Below are positions 1 to 12,082 of a stretch of 64,000 bases of DNA, in pieces. Location: assembly GCF_003576645.1 (NCBI RefSeq), contig NC_044922.1, positions 10,018,921-10,082,920 of the forward strand, in the 5' to 3' direction. The position numbers were made by a program, and so were the translations under genes. The DNA comes from Ipomoea triloba (Eukaryota > Streptophyta > Magnoliopsida > Solanales > Convolvulaceae). The notes under the pieces were generated by a model. The model had not been told where the DNA came from. It was given only the letters and a program-made list of their open reading frames with translations, and ran no database searches. The stretch's first letter is position 1, and each line of letters starts with the position of its first letter.

Positions 1-870
1 TGTGTCTTTACGTCCTTATATATGAGAGTAGAGGAATAATTCCGTTGGAGGGAAAATTATTCCTTTTGAAATTTGTCTCCCATGCTAATCATGGGTCTTG
101 CATATTTTCAGCATATTTTATGGAGTAGTGATCTTGTAACTTGAACCTCTTTGTCTTGTAGTGAATATTCCATAGTTCACTTTCTTGAGTCCATGCTCCA
201 CTTTCGTCTTTTGGTAAAAGTTACTCTTTTTATATTCCCATTGTTCCTTGTTTGTAGGGAATCAGACCACTTCAGCATTGGTGCACCTTTTGACCGTTTG
301 TGGTGGAAATCTGACGTGTCATCCATTTCCGCCCATTTTGAAATCTTCACGTTCGGCACCTCTTCATTATTCTATCTCCATGATATTCTTCTTTTCCAAA
401 CTTTAAGTATGCTTCCTGACCGTCATTCAGCTTTGTTGGAGAATTGTTAGTGTATCGAGACCAAGCTTGATATCTTGATTGCTTGATGTCTCGTACTCAA
501 GTATCGAGAGGTCTATCTCTCGAACTCTGTTTATGTCTCGAACTAGATAGCTGTATCGAGAGGTCCTACCTCTCGAACTCTGCTTATGTCTCGAGACTTA
601 GTTGATGTCTCGCAGACCCTTATTCCTCCAGTGTTGTCCCATGCTTTCTTCTGATCTGTCTATATGATTACAACACCCGAGACTTCTAAGATGTTCAAAC
701 AAATTTACCTCAAGCTTAAATATTTTCCGAGTTGAGCTCAAAGTTACCCGGTTGTATTTTCGCTCTTGGTTTACTTGTCGAACTTACAGCGTTTTGCCTA
801 TGTATCGAGACTTGGGGATTTCTACTTATCAGTTGGTATCATCAAAACCTATTACATGATGTTCCTAACA
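1..870 (-). repeat. Partial LTR of a Copia-type element (3' LTR, cut by the window edge)
   Basis: This segment aligns by eye with 2044-2883: both share the 'cttatatatgagag' stretch, the 'gagggaaaattattcc'-like stretch, the run of TCGAGA-rich words and the final CCTAACA-like end. Read on the minus strand it begins TGTTAG, as LTRs do. It joins the gag fragment directly at 870/871 with no polypurine tract between. The copy is diverged from its partner by scattered substitutions and small indels, so the insertion is not recent. Confidence 0.75.
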
Positions 871-1224
871 ACCTTCACCAATCAACATCAAAGTGTCCCA
901 TACCTCTTTGGCCGTGTTGCATTTTCTTACTCGTGGGAAGATGGTTTCATCTATAGCTCTGAAAAGAATGTCCTTGGCAATGTTGTCAAGGTTGTTTCTC
1001 TTCCTATCATCACTCGTCCGTTCTTCCTTTGGTTTTGGGACGTACTTTGGTGTGTCTTTTGTTTGCTCTGCGGCTGTGTTGATCGTCAGGATTTTGACTG
1101 GTCCAGTTGTTATAACCTCGGCCATCTCATCATGGAGTGCTGATAGATACGCAAGCATGCGTGTTTTCCAGTCGTCAAACCTGCTAAGATCAAAAAGAAG
1201 ATGTCTCGACAACATGCTGTCCAT
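871..1224 (-). pseudogene. Copia gag N-terminal fragment (retrotransposon capsid region)
   Basis: A minus-strand open frame starts with ATG at 1224 and encodes about 117 residues before running into the LTR. The motifs FDDWKTRMLAYL and AKEVWDTL are those of the DUF4219/UBN2-type gag of plant Copia elements. The rest of gag and all of protease, integrase, reverse transcriptase and RNase H are missing. The frame stops a few codons inside the adjacent LTR. In an intact element this protein would form the cytoplasmic virus-like particle; here it is a non-functional stub. The family assignment is by motif recognition. Confidence 0.75.
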
Positions 1225-1321
1225 ATTGAAAATTATCTCGTGCTTTGAAAACTTTTTAAAAGATTTTTCAAAGAAGGATCTCTAGGCAATATAAACAAAG
1301 GTTTATATCGATCATAGAACT

Positions 1322-1333
1322 GCTCTGATACCA
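1322..1333 (-). other. Primer binding site matching initiator Met tRNA
   Basis: On the minus strand this reads TGGTATCAGAGC, the standard plant LTR-retrotransposon primer site complementary to the 3' end of initiator methionine tRNA. It lies two bases from the end of the LTR at 1336, which fixes the orientation of the element. Confidence 0.9.
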
Positions 1334-1335
1334 AT

Positions 1336-2883
1336 TGTTGGTCCCAAGGGGATGGGGTACAAGTCTAGAAGGAGGGGTGAATAGACTTGTATAAGATTTT
1401 GCAAATCTTTTCGACCTCTCGTGTGTATTGGACTTAGGATGTTTAGGTCCGACACATCACAAGACGAAGACAAAGTTTTATGCGCAGCGGAAAAGTTATC
1501 CCCTTTTAATTTGCACGAGTTTGAGTTAGTTCGAGAGGTGTGATTATATGCAGTGCAGATCGAGAGATAGTTAGCGAGAGATAAAAGCATAAAGTAAATG
1601 CGAGAGAGATTTTTAAGTGGTTCGGCCAACCCGCCTACGTCCACTCTTCTTCTAGAAACTCCCTAGAAGGATTGCACTAAAACTTCCCTGTTTAGTACAA
1701 TATCGAGCGCTTGAGCTTTGATCACGAAGCCCGCCTCAAGCCTCAGGATCTTCACAAGACAGCTCCCAGGTTACTCCGCCTCTTCTTGCCTTCTCCAAAG
1801 CAAGGTTGTTCCGGTTGTCACAGGTTGTGTGTAACAATCTCCAATCTGACCTTCCTTGTAGCGCAGCTTTGGTCACCTTCTAGATATGTAGTAGTTGAAG
1901 CTTTGTAACTCTCTCAAACATTAAGATGTGTTTTCTCGCAGTTGTGAATATCAAGGATGATATTCCAGATTAAGCACTTGCACTTTGAACGTTTGAATTA
2001 GACACCTCTTATGATAGCTTGGAATTCTCGAAGACCTGAACTTGTGTCTTCACGTCCTTATATATGAGAGTTGAGGAATAATTCCGTTGGAGGGAGAATT
2101 ATTCCGTTTGAAATCTGTCTCCCATGCCGATCATGGGACTTGCACATTTTTAGCATGTTTCATGGAGTGGTGATCTTGTAACTTGAGCCTTTTGTCTTGT
2201 AGTGAATATCCCATATTCCACTATCTTGAGTCCATGCTCCACTTACTTCTTTTGGCAAAAGTTACTCTTTTTATATTCCCACTGATCCTCGTTTTAGGGA
2301 ATAAGACCGACCTTGGATTAGTGCACTTTATATCCGTTTGTTGTGGAGTTCTGACGTGGCATCCACTTCCGACTGTTCTATGTTCCATAATATTCTTTCG
2401 GCACCTCCTTAATATTTTATCTCCATGATATTCTTCTTCTCCAAACTTAGATTACTTCATCCATACGTGTTAATTGCCATTCAGTCCTTTGGAAAAGTAC
2501 CAGTTCATCGAGACCGAAGTTGATGTCTCGACTACTTGATGTCTGATCCTATGTCTCGAACTGGATTGATGTCTCGAGAGATTCCATCTCTCGAACTCTT
2601 CTTATGTCTCGAGACTTAGTTGATGTCTCGCAGACCCTTATTCCTCCAGTAATGTCTCGTGCCTTCTTCTGATCTATCTATAAGCTTACAACACGAAACT
2701 TCTAAGATGTTCAAACAAGTTTACCTTAAGCTTAAATATTTACCGAATTGAGCTCAATTACCCGGTTGTATTTTCGCTCTTAGTTTACTTGTCGAACTTA
2801 CAAGTATTTCCTATCTATCGAGACTTAGGGGATTGTGGATTACATTTGGTATCATCAAAACCTATTACAATATGTTTCTAACA
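1336..2883 (-). repeat. Complete LTR (5' LTR) of the Copia-type element
   Basis: The segment starts TGTTGG and ends CTAACA on the plus strand, so it runs TGTTAG to CCAACA on the coding strand. It is about 1.55 kb, and its right-hand half is repeated at 1-870. The primer site sits immediately inside it. It is rich in short TCTCGA/TCGAGA words around 470-620 and 2510-2640 of the two copies. Confidence 0.8.
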
Positions 2884-3079
2884 CATGTAACAGGGTATTT
2901 GGAGTTTCTATACCCACCTTATTCTTTCCATATATATACCTCCCTAATCATTAACCTCGATGGTAAGGGAATCATCTTGCCCCGAGTTTGAAGACTTCCC
3001 TTTCCAAGCATGGTTATCATCCCTTCCCGGCGCCACCCAAGATCGACGTTCCACCTTAGTTTCTGGAGCCAACCACCGA

Positions 3080-3838
3080 TTTACGGTTGACAGAATATTT
3101 CTTCTATTCCCAGCTCAAAGTTTTGGACCATATGGCTTCTCAGTACGGGGATCCCAACCTTGTACAATTCTTGGACAATACTTATCACCATGTCCCAATA
3201 ATCCACAAACAAAACAAAAAGTTGGGAGACGTTCATACGGAACTCAATGCGGATCCAATCACCATCATCCTTCATCTTCATTCCTTTCTTCAGAGAAATA
3301 TTGACATTAATGGCTACCCTGATTCTATAGACGCATGGAGCCATCAAAGTTTCGATCATCCAATTTACACACCGTACCAAGAAAGGATCCAACTACTTGA
3401 AGGACCGCCTCAGATCGATAACCAATTGGTAGGCCATGAACTTGAATCCAAAACTCAGCAGTATCAAGATCAACAACTTCTAGATCCTCAGCTGCAGACA
3501 CACGTCTTAAAACAAGCAAACTTTGCTCAAAAGACCATGGTCCATCATCAATCACCCTAGAGATATTAGCATCATGAAAGAAACGAAAAAGATATCTCCT
3601 AGGACTCAACTCTTTAGCATTCATTCCCAACCCAGGACGCCAGATCGTAGCCATTGTATCACGAAAAATATTGAAACTTAATAGACTTTTCCGTCACTAA
3701 ACGACCCACTGCATAAAAAACCACTTCATCATCATCCTGATCTGTCAAGATGTTAGGAACACTTTGATGAGTCGTGTCATCATCTAGATCAGCGAACGTT
3801 AAATTGGCTAGAGTATGAGCCACTGTAGAAGAATCCAT
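3080..3838 (-). pseudogene. LINE ORF1 (DUF4283 plus zinc knuckle) remnant
   Basis: The minus strand has an ATG at 3838, followed by an acidic leader, then a DUF4283-like stretch with FRFFHDANISRVIDDGPWSF and WIQVHGLPIGY, and then a CCHC knuckle (CFVCGLLGHGDKYC, near 3170-3210). At least two frameshifts are needed, near 3655 and near 3270. This is the RNA-binding ORF1 protein of plant L1-type LINEs. The 3' side, including all of ORF2, is missing and the sequence runs toward the neighbouring LTR. The GC-richer leader at 3840-3920 may be the LINE 5' UTR. Confidence 0.7.
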
Positions 3839-3920
3839 GCCAAGAAAATCGAATGAGAAAGCCGGAGACTGCCGGAAGAAAACTCGCTAATACGCGAGAG
3901 AGAAAACTCGCAAAAACATC

Positions 3921-4870
3921 CTTTAATAGTTTAAAATTTGTACATTTTGATTAATTCTATTTTTAAACATTAGGATTAACATTGACATATCATATGTAAT
4001 CTAATTAAAATTTTCAGTTTGGGGATACAAATTGAATTTTAAATTTAATGTTGAATGCCATTAATGCTAATGAATTTCATTTCTCTTATAAATAATGTGG
4101 TTGGGTAGAATTTCAAATGCTGAAAATTTTTGTTTTTACACATGTACTCTCTAAAATTAAAATTTATCTAAGAAAACTGTCTCCCAACCTCTCCTAAAAT
4201 ATAAATAGTGTTCACTTTGTTCAGGTTCACTAAAAGCAATATAACTTGAGAGCTCAACTATATTATTGTAAATTAATTTTATCATGAAAGATCGATGCTA
4301 CAATGCTCATTGCACCCTCAAGATGTAGCGAAAAGTGTGTGTTACACTGCTACACACAACTTGAATTTTTCTTTCCTAATAAACTTTTGCCATATCGTGC
4401 TTATTTCGTCTTTCTATAAATTTTATTTTTTCGAATAACTTGAGAAAATTCACAACAATTAAGCCCTCGAATTAAAAAAAAAATCACAAAAACCCTTGAA
4501 ACTTGTTTTTTTTTAAAATGGAATTAGGCCTATTAATAAGTTAGCTACATGTTAATGCTAAGTTGGTACTTATTTGGCTATCATGTCGTCATCTTTATTA
4601 CTTTAGTGTAATAATTTATTTTTCTTAAAACATATAAATAAATAATTAAGATATATATATATATATATATGGTCGCATCTTCCCGTGCTATCAATTCGGT
4701 AGGCACCACTAGTTTTAACAAAATACAGCACTAGTGTTAAGAAAATGCACAACAATGAAAATACACAAAAACACAAAACAACACACAACACACAACACAC
4801 AACATAATGCACCATAACTCCCATGCCCCTAATTGTACATTTCTGAATACTATGTGGTGTATATTTGCAT
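3921..4870. other. AT-rich non-coding stretch
   Basis: No gene or clear terminal repeat is visible. There is a short TA tract at 4650-4670, followed by a segment rich in ACACAAAACAAC words that resembles the repeat found beyond the gap. Confidence 0.6.
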
Positions 4871-5330
4871 NNNNNNNNNNNNNNNNNNNNNNNNNNNNNN
4901 NNNNNNNNNNNNNNNNNNNNNNNNNNNNNNNNNNNNNNNNNNNNNNNNNNNNNNNNNNNNNNNNNNNNNNNNNNNNNNNNNNNNNNNNNNNNNNNNNNNN
5001 NNNNNNNNNNNNNNNNNNNNNNNNNNNNNNNNNNNNNNNNNNNNNNNNNNNNNNNNNNNNNNNNNNNNNNNNNNNNNNNNNNNNNNNNNNNNNNNNNNNN
5101 NNNNNNNNNNNNNNNNNNNNNNNNNNNNNNNNNNNNNNNNNNNNNNNNNNNNNNNNNNNNNNNNNNNNNNNNNNNNNNNNNNNNNNNNNNNNNNNNNNNN
5201 NNNNNNNNNNNNNNNNNNNNNNNNNNNNNNNNNNNNNNNNNNNNNNNNNNNNNNNNNNNNNNNNNNNNNNNNNNNNNNNNNNNNNNNNNNNNNNNNNNNN
5301 NNNNNNNNNNNNNNNNNNNNNNNNNNNNNN
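4871..5330. other. Assembly gap (460 Ns)
   Basis: An unbroken run of N. Apparent open frames across it are meaningless. The gap sits inside repetitive AT-rich DNA. Confidence 0.99.
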
Positions 5331-5429
5331 AAATCTCCAATTTGGACCCTTGATCTGGAATCAATATATGGATACAATTTCATCATATTTTCACCTAAGT
5401 CAATTGTTTCACAAGATCTTTATATATTA

Positions 5430-5720
5430 TATATAATATATAATATATATATATATAATAGGGTCATGTTCAGGTGTGGCGCGCCCTTACGTGCGGCCGT
5501 GCGGTTTACACCACTCAATGTTAAGAAATGCACCACTCAATAACATTGAGTGGTGTATTTCATATTTAAGTCACACTCAATGTTATTGAGTGGTGCATTT
5601 CTTACATTGATATATATATATATATATAGATAATATTATACCACAGGTGTGGCCCGCCCTTACGTGCGGTGCGGTTACACCACTCATGTTAAGAAATGCA
5701 CAAAAAAAAAAAAAAACGCG
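5430..5720. repeat. AT-rich repeat with inverted CACTCAATGTTA words
   Basis: A TA-rich run is followed by 'gtgtggc.cgcccttacgtgcgg', which occurs twice (5473-5500 and 5645-5670). Between the two copies, CACCACTCAATGTTAAGAAATGCAC and its near-complements can pair to form hairpins. This looks like a small transposon terminus or a MITE cluster; I cannot assign a superfamily because the left part falls in the gap. Confidence 0.5.
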
Positions 5721-5770
5721 GTGACATTATTGTAATTTTGTGTAAGTAAGTTTTATTTTTTTTGCCTTCT

Positions 5771-6045
5771 TCTAGTGCACATTTTCCCTTCTTCTAGTGC
5801 ACATTTTCCCTTCTTCTAGTGCACATTATTATGTCATACAGTGCACATTGTTCCTTCTTCTAATGTACATTGTTATGCCATATAGTGCACATTTTTATGC
5901 CATACAGTGCACATTATTCCTTCTTCCAGTGCACATTGTTCCTTCTACCAGAGCACATTGTTGTGTCATACAGTGCATATTGTTCCTTCATCCAGTGCAC
6001 ATTTTTATGCCATACAGTGCACATTGTTGTGCCTTCTAATGCCTT
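5771..6045. repeat. Tandem minisatellite, about 22-24 bp unit
   Basis: Repeated units of the type 'ttcttctagtgcacatt' and 'atgccatacagtgcacatt' are present in about a dozen copies with substitutions. Each unit contains GTGCAC. The short open frames here are a by-product of the repeat and not genes. Confidence 0.85.
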
Positions 6046-6404
6046 TTTTTTTTTAAATTGTAGATTACGAACTTTTTTTAAAAGATCAATGAATCTTGAT
6101 CATAAATTACTAATTTGAGTTGAATACTGTTTGTTTGTTCATTATTTATGGTCGTTTATGATTTGTGATGATGATCCTATATTAAATTTAATTTTTTAAT
6201 AATTGTTTCACATCTTTGTGCCTCCAGTGCGCGTTTTTTGCCTTCTAGGCCCCTATTCACATGAGGACACCTTATTTTGAGGTCAATGAGGTCTAATATT
6301 AACCATCCAATATAATGAAAAAAATGACAGAGATTACATTCTGATATGGTAGATATCACGCCACATTAATATTAAGAAGGGTAAAGAAGTGATTTTGGCT
6401 TTGG

Positions 6405-6535
6405 TAGTAATTAAGGTAGGATTTGTATTAACAAACTTAGCATTTCATCATCAATATAATTATGGAATGAATGGAGTATTCGAGTGTGCATATTGAACAG
6501 TAATTATGGTAGTAATTAAGGTAGGATTTGTATTA
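6405..6535. repeat. First copy of a ~105-bp tandem duplication; second copy is split by a MULE
   Basis: The stretch beginning 'tagtaattaaggtaggatt' recurs with a period of about 105 bases. The second copy starts near 6510, is interrupted at 6535 by the foldback element and resumes at 8237. The duplication therefore predates the insertion. Confidence 0.8.
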
Positions 6536-6759
6536 GAGTTAATACCCATTTTGGTCCCTCGACTATAGCGTAATACTTGATTATGTCCCATAGAATTAAA
6601 AGTACCCAATTTAGTCCTCTAACTTTTAAAATTATGCTCAATTTGGTCCTCCGCTACAATTTCCATCCACCAGCCGTTATATAGAGGGGCAAAACTGTCA
6701 TTTTCAATAGTTGAGGGACCAAAATGGGTACTTAATAGTCGAGGGACCAAATTGGGTAC

Positions 6760-6807
<48 letters not shown>

Positions 6808-7949
6808 TTAATATTGGGACAATATCTCTTAGTTTAGTTTTGTATATCAACACTAGGGGTGTGTAATCTATTAATCGAACCATTTTAACCGAAATTTTTA
6901 AAACTTTAACCGTTAATCGAGCCGAATTGAAATTGTTTTCGATTAATCGGTCGGTTAACAGATTAACCGAACTTTTTAAAGCTAAAGTTCTCAATCCTAA
7001 AAATACCACCTATTATAATAAATCTAATTAAAATATACATATAATAATAAATCCATAAGAAAATATAGAAAAACAATATCATAAAAACATTACAAATTTA
7101 TAGAAATTTTACATATTAGATTTCAGATAAAATTTTAAAAAACCTTTAACCATTAACCAAACCGAACGGTTAACCATTGTTTAACTGAACTTTTTCGGTT
7201 GGGTTAATGGCTAAATGTTTTTTTTTAAATTTCAGTTAACGGTTAATTGGTTTCGAATTTAGGTTAGGTTAATGGTTCAAGGTTTTCTAAAAATTCAATT
7301 AATGATAATTGGGTTCGAAATTGTCGGTTAACTGTTTTTAACTGAACTTTTTCAGTTTGGTTATTCGTTAAAGGTTTTTTAAAGAGTTAATTCCAGCAAT
7401 GGTCCTCCGACTATGTTGGTTTTCCAAAATTAGTCCCCGACTTTTAATTTGGACAATTTAGGTCCCTTGACTTTCAAATTCTTTCCAATGTTGGTCCTTT
7501 CGTCAAATTTTGGTTAAATTGAGGTCAAATGAAGGAATAACGGTTAATTGGGTTCGAAATTGTCGGTCAACCAAACGATTAACCGAAATTTTAAACATAT
7601 ATATAACTAAATAAATAAATATATAATCTAATATGTAAAATTTCTATAAATTTGTAATGTTTTTATTATATTATTTTTGCATATTTTCTTATGGATTTGT
7701 TACTATATCTATTATTTTAATTGAATTTATTATTATAGGTATTATTTTTAGGATTTAGAACTTTAGCTTTAAAAGGTTCGGTTAATCTATTAATCGACCG
7801 ATTAATCCAAAAAAAAAATTCAATTCGGTTTGGTTAACGGTTAAAGTTTTAAAAATTTTGGTTAAAACGGTTCAGTTAATAAATTACACACTCCTAGCGT
7901 TGATATATAAAACTAAACTAAGAGACATTGTCCCAATATTAAATATTAA

Positions 7950-8012
<63 letters not shown>

Positions 8013-8236
8013 CTCATTTTGGTCCCTCGACTATTAAGTACCCATTTTGGTCCCTCAACTATTGAAAATGATGATTTTGCCCCCCTTTATAACGGCTTAT
8101 GGATGAAAATTGTAACGGATGGAAGACCAAATTGAGTATATTTTACAAGTTAGAAGACTAAATTGGGTACTTTTAATTCTATGGGACAAAATCAAGTATG
8201 ACGCTATAGTTGACGGACCAAAATGGATATTAACTC
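6536..8236. mobile_element. Foldback Mutator-like element with 9-bp target duplication
   Basis: The termini are GAGTTAATACCCATTTTGG on the left and its near-complement on the right. The element is flanked by the perfect 9-bp direct repeat TTTGTATTA (6527-6535 and 8237-8245), diagnostic of a MULE. Most of the element is palindromic: the 'ggtccctcgactat' words, a TTA/TAA trinucleotide run and a TTAACCG-rich inner portion all recur in reverse order. It has no coding capacity, so it is non-autonomous. Confidence 0.88.
6853..7897. repeat. Inner inverted-repeat element (CTAGGGGTGTGTAAT ends)
   Basis: This is bounded by CTAGGGGTGTGTAAT and ATTACACACTCCTAG and filled with TTAACCGAAC/GGTTAATCG words. 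The ends resemble the TAGGGGTGTAAAC termini of the hAT element at 28010-31627, so it may be an hAT MITE. The flanks here are inverted rather than duplicated because the surrounding MULE is palindromic, so no target duplication can be read. Confidence 0.5.
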
Positions 8237-8245
8237 TTTGTATTA

Positions 8246-9119
8246 ACAAACTTAGCATTTCATCATCAATATAATTATGGAATGAATGGAGTCATGGAAT
8301 GTGCATATTGAACAGTAATTATGGTAGACGAACATTTCTTCCTTAGATGATAGTATTATTACGCTTGAGAAGGATTCCTTATCCGACTACAACCATGGAA
8401 CAGTAAGCACCCAATCAAAGCATGTGAGTAACCGTTTAATACATAACAACACATGTGTACATAGTTGTGTGCCAATATAGAATATAGTGAGTGCCAATAG
8501 TAGGTGAATTGTGTGCATATGTATAAAATATGGTCTGTCATACATGCTTTAGGCAGTGGAGAAAATAAAATGGCGTCCTAAGTGTAGTATGCATATTGTG
8601 AACTGAATATGAATACCATTATGAATTTTGTGAACACGGAATTAATCACAAAACGGTCATAAACAATTTGTAGATGCATGAATACAAAAGGTTGAGTCCG
8701 CATGGAGTTATGATTCATATATGGAATATTATGTGCTTATATTACAAATATTTGTGTGCCAGATTATTATATTTCGTGTGCCGAGCATATGACATTGAGT
8801 ATAGGATGCGTTTACAAATACGACCACAAAAACTGTTATTACTGATTACACCATCATACCCCAATTTAAATGTAACAATTAAATCCCCCTATGTGCATAT
8901 TAATTGTTGTCAGCCCAACATGTTCATGCGCACAAAACAGCAGTTGAAAAGAAACACAAAGACGGATGTTGGTGCCATACTTGTAGCCAACCAGCTCACC
9001 ACGACAGCCGTAACTGTCCCCAAAAACCAAAGAAAAAAAAAAGCAACAAAAAAACAAAGGGAAGGGATAGCCAATAACCAAATAAAAATGTAATGCTATA
9101 CTCAATTGACAATTTATTT
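8246..9119. other. Non-coding stretch rich in 'gtgtgc/gcacac' words
   Basis: The first hundred bases finish the split 105-bp duplication. The remainder has a 139-codon open frame (8674-9093) with no recognisable motif and unconvincing composition, which I do not annotate as a gene. Confidence 0.5.
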
Positions 9120-10140
9120 TGAATTTCGTCTACAATGACATCTATAAATTTGCTACAATTCTTCTTTTGCACTTAATAAATTGTGGTGATGCCTTATGTA
9201 AAAGTTGAATAGTTTGCATTTTTAAAAAAAAATTGAGTAGAGGACACACGATATATGCTAGAGAGCACACGAAGAAAAGTATCCGGGCACACAACTGAAA
9301 GTATTCGTCTGGGACTATGTTCACAATCCCAAAAGTCCACCTTCATAAAGTTGTTGGGTTAATTTCGTCTACAATGACATCTATAAATGTGCTACAATTC
9401 TTCTTATACAAATGTGCTACAATTCTTCTTTTACACAGAATAAATTGCAGTGATGATTTATGTAAAAGTTCAATAATTTACCTTTAAAAAAGAAATTGAG
9501 TAGAGGACAAACGATATATGCTAGAGAGCACACGAATAAAAGTATCCGGGCACACAACTGAAACCATGCGTCTGGGATTATGTTCACAATCTCAAAAGTC
9601 CACCTTCATAAAGTTGTTTGTATTTTTATTTTGCAAATATGGTTAATTTCGTCTACAATGACATCTATAAATTTGCTACAATTCTTTCTTTTGCACTTAA
9701 TAAATTGTGATAATGACTTATGTAAAAGCTCAATAGTTTGCATTTTTAAAAAAAAAAAATTAAGTAGAGGACACACGATATATGCTAGAGAGCACACGAA
9801 GAAAAGTATCCGGCACACAATTAAAAGTATTCGTCTGTGACTATGTTCACAATCCCTTCATAAAGTAGTTGTTTGTATTTGTATTTTGCAAATATGGGTT
9901 AATTTCGTCTACAATGACATCTATAAATGTGCTACAATTCTTCTTTTGCATAGAATAAATTGCGGCGACGACTTATGTAAAAATTTAATAATTTGCCTTT
10001 AAAAAAAATTGAGTAGAAGACAAACGATATACGCTAGAGAGCACACGAATAAAAGTATCCAGGCACACAATTGAAACCATGCGTCTGGGACTATGTTCAC
10101 AATCCCAAAAGTCCACATTCATAAATTTGCTTGTACTCTT
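9120..10140. repeat. Four-copy tandem repeat, about 240-280 bp unit
   Basis: Units start at about 9122, 9362, 9644 and 9901 with 'aatttcgtctacaatgacat'. Each continues through a poly-A run, 'gagtagaggacacacgatat', 'gtatccgggcacacaac' and 'cgtctgggactatgttcac'. Copies differ by scattered substitutions and by presence of a 'gtttgtattt' tail. No coding potential is visible. Confidence 0.9.
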
Positions 10141-10161
10141 ATTATGCAATTAAAAAAAATT

Positions 10162-10620
10162 GGAATAAGGGTCAAATAGGCCACCGAACTACACACGAAA
10201 CTGCAATTAGGTCATTGAACTAAAAAACAATGCAATTGGATCCTTGAACTATACAAATCCATGCAAATTAACCCAAAGTGACTTGTTTGACTTGATCTTT
10301 CGGTTACCAACTTTAAAAATAATATTTTAAAATAATTTTAAATAAAAAAATTAATTAAAATTAAATTTAAAATTAAAAAAAAAGGACCCAATTGACTTGT
10401 TCATGTTTTTTTTTAATTTTAATTTTAATTAATTAATTAATTTAAAATTATTTTAAAATATTATTTTTAAAGTTGGTAACCGGAAGATCAAGTCAACAAG
10501 TCACTTTGGGTTAATTTGCATGAATTTGTGTAGTTCAGGGACCTAATTGCATTGTTTTTGAGTTCGATGGTCTAATTACAGTTTCGTGTGTAGTTCGGTG
10601 ACCTATTTGACCCTTATTCC
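10162..10620. mobile_element. Foldback MULE-type MITE with 9-bp target duplication
   Basis: Both ends read GGAATAAGGGTCAAATAGG (right end reversed), and the arms remain complementary almost to an AT-rich centre near 10390. The direct repeat AAAAAAATT is found at 10153-10161 and 10621-10629. The sequence is low complexity, so the duplication could be partly chance, but its length and position fit a MULE. Confidence 0.82.
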
Positions 10621-11040
10621 AAAAAAATTCAATAGTAACAATATAGGCCTGAGGGACACAAAGGAAAGTATATACACATAACTGACATGACGCGTCTGGG
10701 ACTATGGACACACAACGAAAGTCAACTTGCACGAATATAATTGGACTCTGGCACACGAGAAAATAGCAAAGACATATTCCCCCGAACAAAACAGTCACCA
10801 CGTGTATAAGGAATGCAATATTCCCAATCGTGCACACAATTATAGAAATACGGGCATAAGAATAATACTGCTGCACTAATGGTCTACGAATAAAACTGAA
10901 AAGCTAAGAGTAATGTAGTTGAAGTTGAATAAGAATAAAAATGTAACAACAAAGTAATTATGAAAATTCAACAATGACCCAGAACTAAAGTACTAGTTAA
11001 CAACTAGACAAATATCGCGCACAGGCACTTATAACAACTA

Positions 11041-12082
11041 TTATAAGTGAAGATGTTCATACCCTATAACAACTTTTAAGACAATAGCCAGCACAGTGTT
11101 TTTGACATCATCTAATGCTTCAGCTTGCTGCTCATGAGTCCTTGTGTCTCTTGATACAATGTTAATTATTGTGCCACCATATTTTGGCTGCAAGGAAAAT
11201 TTGACACTTTCAAGGTAGAGAGAAAACTGGCTATGTAATTAGCAAGAAGTTTCAATTTTTTTTTATTAGCAGAGAAGTTTCAATTTTTTTTTCTTAACTG
11301 GTTTATGCGTTCATTGGTAACACGACACACTTTAGTGGGGACTGAACGAACTTAAGATTAACACAATAACAACGAATATTTACAAGAAACTTACCGGAAC
11401 AAACGCACCGTTCGATACCCCAACATTTAATTGAACCCCATCATCTGCATGTAGACTACCATTAGGCTTAAAAAAACGTCAGGGCACACAATTCACACAA
11501 AAAACAATTTAACCCCCAATCAAGTAAAAATAATTCATTGTACCAAAATAAAGTAGGGCACAACTGGGCACAAAATAAATGAAACCAAGGCACACAATTC
11601 AAACAATAAACCATTAACCCTCAAGGAAAAAAAATAATTCATAGTACCAAAAGTTCAACTATACATCTTAAACGATGAGGCTATGAACTTTTTCTATGTA
11701 ACTTAAAAATAAGTTTCAGTTCTACATTTTAAAAACCCATACACCAGGTAATATGTTGTATGCTGTAAAACCAGGGAAAAAATTGTTTGTACTGATGAAC
11801 ACGAAAAATTTATTAAAAAATAAATCAGTTTTATCCAACAAAAAAAAAGTTCAAAAAAAATTTGTTTGCACTGCTTCCCCCTGAACCCTATCATCGCTCC
11901 CAGCAATCGGAAAACGCCAAACACACCACACCATTGACAATACCATCACCAATGCAGTAAAATAATTATAAAAAAAAAACAAAAAACAAAAAAAAAAAGA
12001 TTGAAAACTTACCTCGACTCGCCACCGCCGAGTCTAGACCGGACAGCCTCGATCGCCGACTGCAACCACCGTCATCCGCCAT
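11041..12082 (-). CDS. Possible small three-exon gene, unknown product (88 aa)
   Basis: Model on the minus strand: exon 1 12082-12013 (ATG, then donor GTAAGT), exon 2 11444-11395 (preceded by CAG, donor GTAAGT), exon 3 11187-11041 (preceded by a pyrimidine-rich tract and TTGCAG, ends TAA). The lengths 70, 50 and 147 sum to 267, so the phases fit and the product is 88 aa. The start is MADDGGCSRRSRLSGLDS and the last exon contains YGGTIINIVSRDTRTHEQQ and an alpha-helical DDVKNTVLAIVLKVV tail. I recognise no family. GC-rich exon 1 in AT-rich surroundings and three good splice sites are the support. It could be a transposon-associated or decayed gene. Confidence 0.35.

Noticed and set aside
4603..5543. 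Long open frames of 160-250 codons
   Set aside because: They run through the 460-base N gap and have no real protein content.
5797..6118. Overlapping frames of 80-82 codons
   Set aside because: Direct translation of the GTGCAC minisatellite.
8674..9093. 139-codon open frame
   Set aside because: No recognisable domain, AT-rich repeat-like context and no splice or promoter support.
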